Assembly (NCBI GenBank): GCA_950097015.1
Contig: CATNEN010000007.1
Span: 11,905,001 to 11,969,000 of the forward strand
Source of the DNA: Macrostomum hystrix
Taxonomy: Eukaryota; Platyhelminthes; Macrostomidae
Length of the DNA stretch: 64,000 nt
Reading direction: 5' to 3'
Both the position numbers and the translations under genes were made by a program. The notes below the pieces were generated by a model. It made no database searches and was not told the DNA's origin. It saw only the letters and a program-made list of their open reading frames with translations. This document shows, piece by piece, positions 23,901-34,859 of the stretch; positions within the stretch are counted from its first letter, which is position 1, and every line of letters begins with the position of its first letter.

Positions 23901-25005
23901 CAATTTTTGGATAGATTTGATTGCGCAATACTCATCAGGCCCTGCAACGCCCTTTTTAAATAAATTGAAAACGAAAACATGGATTTAGACAAATGCACAT
24001 CGAGGCACTGGGCGGTCGGTTGTCAAGAGGCATGTATGCAGATTTGACACTAGAGTGTACTAGAGTGAAGCGTGCTCATGTACTGCTTAGAGACTCACTC
24101 CTCCATGCTGCTAGGTTGGCGGGCTGTTGCGAGCTCAGGCTGAGGGCTCGGTCAATCACCCGATTGGCGGCCAGGACGTTGACGCGAGCGGAGTAGGGCA
24201 GGGAGAAGTCGAACACGTTGGTACCAGTTTCATCTTTCAGCACGCGGTAGGCCTTGCGCAAGGAGGCTTTCCATTCGTTTGAGAGCTCGCCGGAGTCCGT
24301 CAGGTCGGCGCCGCCGCTGCCGCCGACGCCTAGCCGCGGTACCTTGGCCGGCGGGCTCTGGCCGAAGGCGGTCGTGGAGGTGTTGGAGGCGTCGAACACG
24401 AGGTCCGCTTCCATCAGCACGCAGTCATCGTCCGAGTCAGCGCATGGCTCCGATTTGACAGTCGAAAATGAATTCGGTTCCGGCTTGCCAAGCTTTGAAG
24501 TACCCGGAGCACCAGCGGCTGCCGCGGCGGCGGCTGCAGCGGCAACTGCGGCCAGGCCGCCGGAGCTGTTCCCCACAGAGCGCGAGGCGGGCGGCGGGCA
24601 CTGTGGAGCGGACCAGACAAGAATCATTGTGAGCAGAAACCCCTTATGTACATCGCAATTAATTTGATCCCAAATCTACAATTTCTTCACACTGAGATAT
24701 GGTGACGTATCTGCATCTGTCAAGGGCGGACATTCTGGCACAGCAGTTCAGCATTCCTGCTCACTTACCTGACTGTGCTCGTCGGCGACGTTGGCCAGCC
24801 GCTGCACCGTGGGGTCCAGCACCTCCAGAAGGTGGCCGTGCAGCTGGGCGACAATCTTGAAGGCCATGAGCAGGTCGCGCACGGCCATGCTGTCAATGAG
24901 CATGGTGGCGCTACTAATGGTGCACTCGAACATGGTCAGCGGCGAGAAGGTGCTGCCGCCCTGGCTGCCAGCCGGAGTTGACGGGAATCCCATAGCGATA
25001 GACAT
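20987..25005 (-). CDS. C14orf93-like family protein, paralog A, with seven alternative cassette exons
   Basis: Constitutive exons on the minus strand: 25005-24769 (phase 0 out), 24600-24099 (phase 1 out) and 21361-20987 (phase 0 in, TGA). Between the last two lie seven cassette exons, each phase 1 in and phase 0 out. With one 107-nt cassette the protein is 406 residues. Exon 1: TFSPLTMFECTISSATMLID. Exon 2: poly-Ala, a KSEP site, acidic stretch, then NVFDFSLPYSARVNV. Last exon: KLNRRQKSYEAI, NRDYTSSDEEG, VRSLPWES, MKRRLDD. The order basic module, KLxRRQ, SSDEE, PW-S, LD mirrors the C-terminal part of vertebrate C14orf93, where YFLTKRREYR is directly followed by KLRSRRYR; here the cassette encodes the YF...LKR part. 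A 5'-UTR acceptor lies near 25033, as in paralog B. The family assignment rests on remembered sequence. Function unknown; a nuclear role is inferred from composition. Confidence 0.75.
21449..21575. repeat. 30-bp tandem repeat in paralog A last intron
   Basis: Four to five diverging copies of a 30-bp unit containing cttcctgattggacggaacc. It sits between the last cassette exon and the final exon. Confidence 0.9.
21718..21755 (-). other. Possible eighth, 38-nt cassette exon
   Basis: Bounded by an ag acceptor (aatccag) and a strong donor (CGG|gtaaga). Read in phase 1 it is open and leaves in phase 0, exactly like the seven cassettes, encoding GRKRSYNYEAKR. It lacks the YF...LK core and the acceptor's pyrimidine tract is weak, so it may be coincidence or a decayed cassette. 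Confidence 0.3.
21970..22076 (-). CDS. Cassette exon 7 of paralog A (107 nt)
   Basis: Acceptor atttatag, donor TCC|gtgagt, phase 1 to 0. Core module WFNKNLKRDFK, followed by a five-glutamine run. Reading it straight after cassette 6 gives an in-exon TAA. Confidence 0.85.
22261..22367 (-). CDS. Cassette exon 6 of paralog A (107 nt)
   Basis: Acceptor ccctgcag, donor CTG|gtcagt (less ideal than the others), phase 1 to 0. Core module HYRKNLQSAFK. Read after cassette 5 it hits TAA at its fourth codon. Confidence 0.83.
22479..22585 (-). CDS. Cassette exon 5 of paralog A (107 nt)
   Basis: Acceptor gcttgcag, donor ATA|gtaagt, phase 1 to 0. Core module YYRRYLKFKYVSSERS. Confidence 0.85.
22732..22826 (-). 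CDS. Cassette exon 4 of paralog A (95 nt)
   Basis: Acceptor gttgcag, donor TGG|gtacgt, phase 1 to 0. Core module GYFRCVLRRDFR. It is four codons shorter than the 107-nt exons, after the core. Confidence 0.85.
22959..23065 (-). CDS. Cassette exon 3 of paralog A (107 nt)
   Basis: Acceptor cttgcag, donor CTG|gtaggt, phase 1 to 0. Core module MYFNAVLKRDYK. Read after cassette 2 it hits TAG at its second codon. Confidence 0.85.
23201..23319 (-). CDS. Cassette exon 2 of paralog A (119 nt)
   Basis: Acceptor cctgcag, donor TCA|gtaagg, phase 1 to 0. Core module NYFSWTLKPSAKK, sharing the LKP variant with cassette 1. It is four codons longer than the 107-nt exons. Read after cassette 1 it hits TGA at its seventh codon. 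Confidence 0.85.
23434..23540 (-). CDS. Cassette exon 1 of paralog A (107 nt)
   Basis: Acceptor gttttcag, donor TTG|gtaagc, phase 1 to 0. Core module VYFGCTLKPGVKK. It is the cassette nearest the upstream constitutive exon, which ends at 24099. Confidence 0.85.
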
Positions 25006-25033
25006 GACGCTGGGCTAGTCCTAGATGACTGGA

Positions 25034-25680
25034 GGTTGAAAGAACAATCACTGCAAGCAACGCGATGGTCGGGCATGGGGTGGCTGTGAGTTATGAAATA
25101 TGCAGCTGCCCGAACTATAAATAATTGGCTACATCAAATATGCCTAGCATACTAGTTAGCGTAACGGGTTGGGGTAAGCTACCTGATCTATAGAAGACTG
25201 CGAATCAACTCTTAGATACATAAAAAGAAATGGAGAGCTAAAGTTAAAGCAACATGGATTCGTGCTGTTGCTACGAGCGTAGTTAGTAGTATTTTAACAG
25301 AGACCATTTATTCAACGCCTTAGTACTACTAGGAATACATCAATCTGGTAGTTTTTACTTCCAACAATGTCCCAGAGTGCTCCTTTTGTGCCTTTTTAAA
25401 GATTTTTTAACAGTTTCACGCGCTTTACAAAATGAACTTAGCGCTTCGCTTATTAAGTAGCTCTTTTATTTATATTTATTCATATCGTGTCACAAAAACA
25501 AACAAGGAGCTGCTTAGTTAAAATTTGCAAATGCTAGTTTAACCAGCTATGTGCTTATCGGTTACATTGGAAATTCCATTTCGATTGATGGGTTATTTTG
25601 CTCGGCTAGTTGCCATCAGAAACGTCTAACTCTTATCAAATATTTGTAAATGCATTAATATTTCAGAAATTCTGGTTACT
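25034..25680. other. Upstream region of paralog A
   Basis: AT-rich. The minus-strand acceptor cctccag near 25033 implies a non-coding first exon and promoter within or beyond this stretch; neither can be placed. Confidence 0.4.
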
Positions 25681-27745
25681 GCCTATCTGTTGCTCTTCTA
25701 ATTTATCAGCGATTATTACTGACCGTCGGTTGCTATTACAATCTATCAGCGATTATTTCTGACCGTCGGTTGCTATTATAATCTATCAGCGATTATTACT
25801 GACCGTCTGTTGCTATTACAATCTATCAGCGATTATTACTGACCGTCGGTTGCTATTACAATCTATCAGCGATTATTACTGACCGTCGGTTGCTATTATA
25901 ATCTATCAGCGATTATTACTGCCTATATGTTGCTCTTCTAATTTATCAGCGATTATTACTGACCGTCGTTTGCTATTACAATCTATCAGCGATTATTACT
26001 GACCGTCGGTTGCTATTACTCGTAAAATCTATTAGCGATTATTTCGGAACGTAGGTTGCTATTACAATCTATCAGCGATTATTTCTGACCGTCGGTTGCT
26101 ATTACAATCTATCAGTGATTATTACTGACCGTCTGTTGCTATTACAATCTATCAGCGATTATTACTGACCGTCGGTTGCTATTATAATCTATCAGCGATT
26201 ATTACTGCCTATCTGTTGCTCTTCTAATTTATCAGCGATTATTAATGACCGTCGGTTGCTATTACAATCTATCAGGGATTATTTCTGACCGTCGGTTGCT
26301 ATTACAATCTATCAGCGATTATTACTGACCGTCGGTTGCTATTACTCGTAAAATCTATTAGCGATTATTTCTGAACGTCGGTTGCTATTACAATCTATCA
26401 GCGATTATTTCTGACCGTCGGTTGCTATTACAATCTATCAGTGATTATTACTGACCGTCTGTTGCTATTACAATCTATCAGCGATTATTACTGACCGTCG
26501 GTTGCTATTATAATCTATCAGCGATTATTACTGCCTATCTGTTGCTCTTCTAATTTATCAGCGATTATTACTGACCGTCTGTTGCTATTACAATCTATCA
26601 GCGATTATTACTGACCGTCGGTTGCTATTATAATCTATCAGCGATTATTACTGACCGTCTGTTGCTATTACAATCTATCAGCGATTATTACTGACCGTCG
26701 GTTGCTATTATAATCTATCAGCGATTATTACTGCCTATCTGTTGCTCTTCTAATTTATCAGCGATTATTAATGACCGTCGGTTGCTATTACAATCTATCA
26801 GGGATTATTACTGACCGTCGGTTGCTATTACAATCTATCAGCGATTATTACTGACCGTCGGTTGCTATTATAATCTATCAGCGATTATTACTGCCTATCT
26901 GTTGCTCTTCTAATTTATCAGCGATTATTACTGACCGTCGTTTGCTATTACAATCTATCAGCGATTATTACTGACCGTCGGTTGCTATTACTCGTACAAT
27001 CTATTAGCGATTATTTCTGAACGTCGGTTGCTATTACAATCTATCAGCGATTATTACTGACCGTCGGTTGCTATTACAATCTATCAGTGATTATTACTGA
27101 CCGTCTGTTGCTATTACAATCTATCAGCGATTATTACTGACCGTCGGTTGCTATTATAATCTATCAGCGATTATTACTGCCTATCTGTTGCTCTTCTAAT
27201 TTATCAGCGATTATTACTGACCGTCGGTTGCTATTACAATCTATCAGTGATTATTACTGACCGTCTGTTGCTATTACAATCTATCAGCGATTATTACTGA
27301 CCGTCGGTTGCTATTATAATCTATCAGCGATTATTACTGCCTATCTGTTGCTCTTCTAATTTATCAGCGATTATTACTGACCGTCGGTTGCTATTACAAT
27401 CTATCAGCGATTATTTCTGACCGTCGGTTGCTATTACAATCTATCAGCGATTATTACTGACCGTCTGTTGCTATTACAATCTATCAGCGATTATTACTGA
27501 CCGTCGGTTGCTATTATAATCTATCAGCGATTATTACTGCCTATCTGTTGCTCTTCTAATTTATCAGCGATTATTACTGACCGTCGGTTGCTATTACAAT
27601 CTATCAGCGATTATTTCTGACCGTCGGTTGCTATTACAATCTATCAGCGATTATTACTGACCGTCGGTTGCTATTACAATCTATCAGTGATTATTACTGA
27701 CCGTCTGTTGCTATTACAATCTATCAGCGATTATTACTGACCATG
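25681..27745. repeat. 40-bp satellite, about 51 copies
   Basis: A 40-bp unit beginning tatcagcgattattactgac repeats for 2.06 kb. A recognisable variant, gcctatctgttgctcttcta, recurs about nine times at spacings near multiples of 40, and a variant with an extra ctcgta occurs three times (near 26018, 26344, 26992), so blocks of several units were duplicated together. Confidence 0.95.
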
Positions 27746-30345
27746 GCTTGCTATCCGAAACCAAAAGTACTCATTCCCAATTATTGGTCGCTATATCCCT
27801 ATCGACGGGCTTTTATTCGCTATTCATCAGTTGTCAATAAGCCTTGATCCATTCATTAATTATCATTAACTTTGCAGTAGTTACTAATAATCCACGATAG
27901 AGAAACTAGGGCTTAAAATTTTCAGAAAAACGACATTTCGCTCGCAGCAGTATGGAATAGAGTTCGCTTTGTAAAGGATCTTAGAAACTAGGAAACAAGC
28001 TTAGATGGAAATTTCCCCAGGTGAAAGAAGGTTTCCTATATGTTGAATGTATGTTGAAAACATGCATTTTCCTATATTCTCGGAATTCTTGAGTATAAGG
28101 CTCACGAAGTTCCTAAATAGCTAATCAAGATCAATCCCGAACCAATTCAGGAGCGAGTTATTTCAATTGATTTTCCAAGTGAAAGTTAGTGGCGACTGCT
28201 ATATCTGTTTAAAGTGGTGACTGCGTCTGAAAATAACAAATTTGCTATTATATAAGCAGCGGATGCACACTTACCAAATTACAGATTGCAGCAACACCGA
28301 ACAAGCGCCAGAAAGCAACTGATGCGAGCTACCGCTTGGCTGCACTTTCAAGTAACAATGGACTGGCGGTTGGGGGAGAAAGAGTCGCTAAAAATTTACA
28401 ATCTTGCGATTTGGAAACTACAATTGTCTAGTTGGCTGGGAGCTTTATTCAGTTTATTATCTTATCCAGTATTTTGAGGGTGAGCCCCGTTTTTTAAAAG
28501 GTCAGGTGTACTAACACGTGTACTAAACTTAAACTGCCGCGAATGCGGTTAAGAGTGGCAAGCAGAGGAAAATAATGGCATTATTAACATTAATAGGGAC
28601 TAAATGGTTTTCAATATGCGGTATAACCTTACTTACATAGTATCATGGTATGCATGCCTGCGCCTTCGAGGGCTTGATGCAATAAAGAAATGCAGATAGA
28701 AAAGTACTAGTATCCAGTACTTGAATACTAGTATCCATATAATTTTAAAGCTAGGAATTGAGAAATGAGCTTACGTAGCTTAATGTATTAACACCTCGGC
28801 TTCATAGAACTGTTTCGAACCTGGCTTAGGATTGGCCGTTAGGAAGCGTGTTTCGTTAGGATAGATTACGGCGACTAGGGATTGGGAAAGCGAATTAAAC
28901 AATCAGCTGCTCATCAGCTGACAGCTAATCAACTCTCACAGACAATAAGCAACTACCTAAGCAACTCAAGCTTACAGAAAGTGTAATGCGGTAAGACAAC
29001 CAGAATATAATATTCGCACTCGATATTTGACCTAACTCTACCCGACTAGGACCGTGAAAAATTGAAGCGAGGAACTTATTTTATTAATGCTAGATTTATG
29101 CAAGAGTGCTATATTGTAGAGCCCAATTTATCACGAACCGTGCATAAAACTAAATGAACAAATATGGACGCAGGTGTCAAGGAAGGGAATAAAAAACTCT
29201 AAATTACTAATACTGCCTCATTTCTACCATATAGCGTGAACCAATAAAAAGGAAAGCAATACCATTTCGAGCGTAGACAGAGACCAAATTATAAATTAGG
29301 GACCTGCGCATTGTTTATTTCAGATAATAGTTCACTCGGAGACAATCTAGGCCAGTAGCAGTAACGAAATTATCATTGCGCAGGGGACTTACATAGAGCG
29401 ATCGGGGCGGTTTATATTGACGAAATTGAATAAAAAGACACAAACATGCATGCCAGCATTAGATAATTTAATTGGGATTTCAAATAGTTGTGCAGAGCTT
29501 TTAGTGTTAGAGACAATGATGTGTGCTAAACACTGTTAGTAGGCAGTTTTATCAGCGTATTATCAGTAATTCTTACGATAAGTATACCTTCGAATTAAAA
29601 ACTTACAAAAACAAAGAGGGTAAACTACAAATTAAGCAACGGATTGCTCCTCCCTACTCAGAATATATGGGTAAACGGACTGAGCGACTCGGTAGACGAG
29701 TTGCCTAACTAGTAATATTACGATAAACTATAACAGCAATGTGCGGCAACCAAAGATGCGGACAAGTTAAGCGGATAATAAAAGAGGGAACGATGCACGC
29801 ACAACACGTAGAGCAAATTGATCGCGACTGCAAGCAAGCCAGCGAGGCAAAACAAATGGATGATGTGAGGAGTAACAGAGTAATAACTATAGCCATATGC
29901 TCAATTTGAAATTACGGCAACATGTACTTTTTAATCTGCTTAGCCTTAAAAACTGAAGTGCTTAATTATTGTCTAGAATTACGATGTATTCGGGAACTTT
30001 TGCCAAGATGTGAAAAAAGTACCTAAAATGCTATCGATAAATTAAGCTGAAAAGACTACTCATTCGACGTCTTGTCAATTTCGAAGTTGTTGAACTTTTT
30101 TCTTGGCTTACCATGTTTGTAAAAATCTGCTCTTATAGTTCGAAAAACCGAAAAAAACCAGTACTAAGATTTAGAAGGACCCGTCTGGGATTTCTGTGTT
30201 TCCTATGCGTGAAGCTATAAGACTAGACCCAGTGTTTGAATAAGATGTCCTAACCAAAGAAAGAATATTCGCTTTCTGAATGTACATTTTACAGAGCGGT
30301 AAAAAATCAACTTAGTTAAAACGCCAGGTTGCATACAAACAAGTA
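27746..30345. other. AT-rich spacer
   Basis: About 2.6 kb with no coding sequence I can support; the few 60-residue frames are compositionally random. It should contain the 3' UTR of the minus-strand RRM gene. Confidence 0.55.
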
Positions 30346-32286
30346 TTAGAAACGAAAAGGACGAGGAGCAGCCTGGCCAGGGCGAGAGCCAGCAGCTGGT
30401 GGCTGCAGAAGGCCCTGGTTGCTAACTGGTCTCGGAGTGCCGAAGGATCTAATTCCGGCTGCTGGATTCGTGTATGGCGGGCCGAAAGGAGGATTGGAAC
30501 GCGCAGTCTGTGGCGAAAAGTCCGTGCCACGGTTCATATCCGGCCTGTCAGCTCCAGGGCCGCTAGATTCAAAGGAATTACGCCCTGGAACATATCCGCG
30601 TCCAGCAGGCAGCATAGGGCCTCCATATGATTGCTGGAGAGACTCCATAGCGCCACCACCTCTTTCCTCCATGCGTGGTCTTTTCATTTCACCAGCGCTG
30701 TTGGCTGACTCAACAGAATTTCTTTTTCCATATTTGGAGCCTAGCTGTTGTTGCTGCTGCTGCTGCATTTGCTGGAAACGCTGTTGTTGGGGTGGCGGGG
30801 GCTGCTGCTGGTGATGCTGCAAATGCAGAGCATCAACACCCCGTCCTTGATTCGAAAACGACGGATGTTGTTGAATATTAGCGATACTAGGAGCCGGCGC
30901 TCTAGATGCTGGCGATGCGAACGGGTTGGTGAGTTGCTGCTGGGCGGCGACTGGAGCAATGCCAATCGATGGCGAAGGTCCAAAAGGTCTAATCTGTTGC
31001 TTTTGCAACATACTTGGACTCATTCTAGGCTGACCAGGTCCTGGTGGAGGCATCGACTGATATTGAGGATTATTGGGTGCCGAAAATCGAGGTCCAGAAG
31101 AGGAAGCAGATTGAGCCTGCTCGGATCTAGTAAAGTCATTAGCAAACAAGCTAGGAATGTCTCCCTGTTGCTGCCTTGCCGATTGGCTTCCCTGCTTGGC
31201 CGAAGCAGCACCTTTGTGCTGTGAATTTTGTGCAGTGCTAAAGGCGGGCGACGTGGTGCTGTGTCTGGCTTTTTGCATATTCTGTCCTGCAGCACCCTTG
31301 CCACCAGAGCTACCCGCTATGTGCCTTGACGAAGTGTTAGCAGTAGCCCTACCAGCCGAATTAGGTGTGCTAGGTTTGCTTGAAGAATTAGGCGCAGCAG
31401 CTTTGTTAGTGGCTTGGCTAGATTGATTTGCTGGACTAGCCGCAGTGCTAGCAGCTTTTTGTGATGGGCTAGATGCGGCAGCGTTGGCCGCACCGTCGCT
31501 GCCTGCAGAACCATGCCTCGAGTCTAACAGAAACGCGCCTCCAAATAGCAGTTCCTTCTGCTTTATCCATGGGAACATGCTGGCGGGAATAAAAGTAGCG
31601 CCTTCATTGGCGTCCCAGTACTTCTTAAAGTAAGAGCTGGCAATTCCAGAATTCAATTCCCAATTGGCTACTAAGGGACGAGTGTTTGGAATGCCTGTAA
31701 GTGCTTTAAAGGCATCAGAGCGAGTCTTAAATGAAACTACCGCCGTATTCACGTAGGGCTTGTAGCTGATACTGATTACAGAGCCATACTCTTCCGCTTT
31801 TTCCTTCACTTTTTTGTCACTCCAAAACTTCGGTATTTGCTTAATTATGAGTGTGGTGCTGCAAACGGCAACGTGACCATCTCTGATCTTGGGCAGACCA
31901 GGATCACCACTAGTAGTCTCGTGCTTACTCACGCCATTAGCAGTCTCCTTCGAAGGTTGGGACTCCTGAGCAGTAGTTGCTCTTTGTTCAGCCTGTTTCG
32001 CTACAGGCTGCTTAAGGGCTGCATCATTAGATGGCTCCTGTTGTGGCTGACTCTTTGGTTCAGAGGGAGCAGGGTCATTTTTAGTCTCAGAAGCTGCTGG
32101 GTTTCCTTCATTGCTCGACTTGGACATTTGAGCCCCCATCTGCTTAAAAGCATGCTCATTAACGCTACTAAAAAACTGGTTGACTTCCTTTAGACTTGCT
32201 ACTAAGGCATCGCCTTTGGATTCCTTAATACAATCAAGAACCTGATTCAGAAGATGTGGGATTTTGGACGAATTCTCCGTTGCCAT
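30346..32286 (-). CDS. SCAF4/8-like RRM protein without CID domain
   Basis: A single 646-codon coding exon. Residues about 143-212 form an RRM (STTLIIKQIPKFW as RNP2-like strand, AVVSFKTRSDAFKAL as RNP1-like strand). It is followed by the C-terminal extension typical of SCAF4/SCAF8: LVANWELNSGI, then YFKKYWDANEGATFIP, resembling IAWALNKGI and YKQYWDVELGVTYIP in SCAF8. Those proteins bind phosphorylated RNA polymerase II through an N-terminal CID and act in transcription termination. Here the first ~135 residues are too short and unlike a CID. From residue 260 the chain is low-complexity Ala/Ser then Gln/Pro-rich, ending in an Arg-Gly-Pro-rich tail. A good acceptor (cttaatttcag) lies two bases before the ATG, so a 5'-UTR intron is likely, arguing against a simple retrocopy. 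Its coding sequence is AT-richer than its neighbours'. Likely a nuclear RNA-binding protein. Confidence 0.8.
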   Translation of the reverse strand: MATENSSKIPHLLNQVLDCIKESKGDALVASLKEVNQFFSSVNEHAFKQMGAQMSKSSNEGNPAASETKNDPAPSEPKSQPQQEPSNDAALKQPVAKQAEQRATTAQESQPSKETANGVSKHETTSGDPGLPKIRDGHVAVCSTTLIIKQIPKFWSDKKVKEKAEEYGSVISISYKPYVNTAVVSFKTRSDAFKALTGIPNTRPLVANWELNSGIASSYFKKYWDANEGATFIPASMFPWIKQKELLFGGAFLLDSRHGSAGSDGAANAAASSPSQKAASTAASPANQSSQATNKAAAPNSSSKPSTPNSAGRATANTSSRHIAGSSGGKGAAGQNMQKARHSTTSPAFSTAQNSQHKGAASAKQGSQSARQQQGDIPSLFANDFTRSEQAQSASSSGPRFSAPNNPQYQSMPPPGPGQPRMSPSMLQKQQIRPFGPSPSIGIAPVAAQQQLTNPFASPASRAPAPSIANIQQHPSFSNQGRGVDALHLQHHQQQPPPPQQQRFQQMQQQQQQQLGSKYGKRNSVESANSAGEMKRPRMEERGGGAMESLQQSYGGPMLPAGRGYVPGRNSFESSGPGADRPDMNRGTDFSPQTARSNPPFGPPYTNPAAGIRSFGTPRPVSNQGLLQPPAAGSRPGQAAPRPFRF

Positions 32287-32289
32287 TGG

Positions 32290-34012
32290 CTGAAATTAAG
32301 GGTAAAGGGGGAAATTGAACTACTAAGATGGCCTATAAAAATTGGGAACAGAAAATTTAAGTTGTTTATGACTTCTCTTGCAAGTTTTTTATTAAGGGCA
32401 AATTTAAATAACTGCGTTTAAAAATAGAGGCGCAAGATTAGAAAACTTTTGGCTTTTACTTTGAAAACTAAAAATACATTTATAATTGTTAAATTTTGGG
32501 GGGAATTTTAAAGGCTTGAAGACAAATTCCTTTGAATAGTGAAGCACAAGGGAAAATGTAAATTAATTTTACTAACAATGGTGAATCAAAACATTTACTT
32601 TCTTGGTAAGCAAATTTAATTAGCTTTGCCAAAAGGATTCCCTTACATATAATTGTTAAAATCATTTAAATTTCAGTCATTATAATTTTTTTACTACAGC
32701 CAGTAGCTCTATGGATATTTTATACACAGCCAGTATATTAAAATAAACAACTTGTCTTTCTTACTTGTAAATACCACTTCATAATATTGAAAAAGATCAG
32801 AACCTACCACTCTATTTTAAGCTACTGAGTACCTGGTATTATTAATATGCCCTGAATGTTATGCCCTAAAGCTTACCTTACTAATCTACTTTTAATTTAA
32901 GCTACATTGTAACTGTCTGACCTATATTAAATTATTAATTCTAACCATTGTGAAATAACCTAATAAAAAAAGATGTAAGGAATTTGTACAGGTTACTTTT
33001 TATTAAACTTTGGTGAGCAATGTGCTTTTAGGTGCACTCAAAGAAATATTTTGGTATGACAATGAGACCCACTATGCTATGGCATATCAAAGAACACTGC
33101 TATAGTTAATTGTGAGCTGCCAGACCAAAAATTCCTTATGATAATATATTACATAGTAAGTGCAAATTTGAAATGGAAAACAAGGTCAAGACTTAAGTGC
33201 ATTTTAAATTGGTAAAGCACTTTGCACTCAAATTTGTTTGGGAAAACCCCTAATTTCATATCCCTAACTGCAGAAGAACAATCTAACTACCTATTGGCAC
33301 TAGACATCAGGGAAACCACTGAAGCACTAGCAAAGTACATTATAGAAATATCTAAAATAATATAACAGCTGCTTTGAAGCTACAAACATTTAAATAATTA
33401 TCAGATTGATGTACTACTGTATTTGACTCATGTTGTCCCTGCATTTTTTCTTTTTTTAAACTCTGTGCTTCCCTTTTCAGTTGAATAAATTTCTTTTTTT
33501 ACAACACTTTGTTTTCTTCTCTACTTGCTTGATTAATCAACTTCTTGAAAAAGAAAGAAATCTGTATCTATAGATAATTTGTGCATTTAAAAAATATATA
33601 ATAAAACATAACCATGTGGGCCTAAGTAAATTTAGACTTTCTTGTAGAAGGTCACTTTTATAGGGAAGGTTATGCCAGAATTTTCACTTGATAACTAGTA
33701 TAATTGCCTTAATAAAACTTTGTTTCCTATTGTTGACAGTTATCCATGTTTCTTACTCTTGCTAACTTAGAATGAAACATCTCTTTTTAGCTTCTTGTTT
33801 AACTTATAAAAACAGCACATTTTTTATTTCATTTTTTCTGCCAATGATTAATAATTCAATTAAATGTAAGTTTAAAAATGATAAAGCAACCCATGCTTTA
33901 TTTATGCAAGAATATTAAATTCCAGGGGTGCATAACATTCCAGTTTGTCTCCAGGGACCAACATATTTCATGGGTTAATCTTTGGGTTAATATATTGGTC
34001 TAAGTCAACTGT
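32290..34012. other. AT-rich spacer upstream of the RRM gene
   Basis: No coding signal. It should contain the promoter and non-coding first exon of the minus-strand RRM gene, which I could not place. Confidence 0.5.
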
Positions 34013-34020
34013 GTTATGAG

Positions 34021-34851
34021 CATAGTTGCCACAGGTTGTGAAGAAATTAGTAGCGCAGAAAGGTAAAAATAGCGCAGGTTCACCAAAATGACAAAACGTG
34101 CGATATATATGACCCCCTTTGCTGCCCAGCCCCCCGCCCACGCCCAACTGCTTCTTTCTCTCCCTCTTACTGTCTGTCATCCAGACAATGACAGCAAAAG
34201 GCAGCATAAATTAATGTGCACTGAATAAGAAACCTGTTTATTTTTTAGCAAAAAATTGATTTGTCTCAGAAGGGTTTTAACTATAAAGGGAGGGGGAAGA
34301 AATCCAGACAGAAGACATCCATGGGGTGGGCCTTAATCCTTTTTAGTCTTTGGGTAGAAAAGTGGACGAGGGAGAGATTCACAGCCCAGCCAATAGCAAG
34401 TGAGCTGTGGCGTTTGACTTTAAAGTTGGGGTAAGAGAAGCGTCAAAATAAACATGGGGTTACACCAGGGGTCAGCAATCTAACTGCAACCCCTCCTCCA
34501 GAGACTTCTAGAAATAACGACTGGACCCGCAAGCCGCAAGGCACAGCGATGACTAATGTTTTCCCTGCAAGTTGAGGCCGGCATTTTTAGGGACAGATGG
34601 AAGTGCACAAACTTGTTTACTGCAGCCAGAGACTTCTAGAAGTAACAGCTTTGTTATTTATAGAAGTCTCTGCCCCTCCTCCAATGTACAGTATCAGTCT
34701 GGCGAGAGAAAAAGAATCGCATAAAGCTCAACTTGTGACAGAAATCACACTTCAGTGCAGAATTGGTCATGTTTTGCAAATAGTAGCGCAATAGCGCAGG
34801 CAATTGAGAATAGCGCAGCTGCGCTAAAATAGCGCAGCAGTGGCAACTATG
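34021..34851. mobile_element. Non-autonomous DNA transposon, family C
   Basis: 831 bp with inverted ends catagttgccac / gtggcaactatg and an exact 8-bp duplication, gttatgag, at 34013-34020 and 34852-34859. The subterminal regions carry repeated tagcgcag motifs, densest at the right end (34778-34837), the pattern of transposase-binding sites in hAT elements. No transposase frame. Confidence 0.88.
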
Positions 34852-34859
34852 GTTATGAG

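Noticed and set aside
23705-23998. Possible extra cassette upstream of cassette 1 (frame with SIYLKRALQGL)
   Set aside because: It looks slightly like the cassette module but has no acceptor/donor pair giving phase 1 to 0.
25681-27745. Regular repeat array resembling a CRISPR locus
   Set aside because: Units are contiguous 40-bp tandem copies without unique spacers, in an intron-containing animal genome.
30346-32286. Retrocopy (processed pseudogene) of an RRM gene
   Set aside because: The frame is intact, a splice acceptor lies just before the ATG, and no poly(A) tract or flanking duplication was seen.
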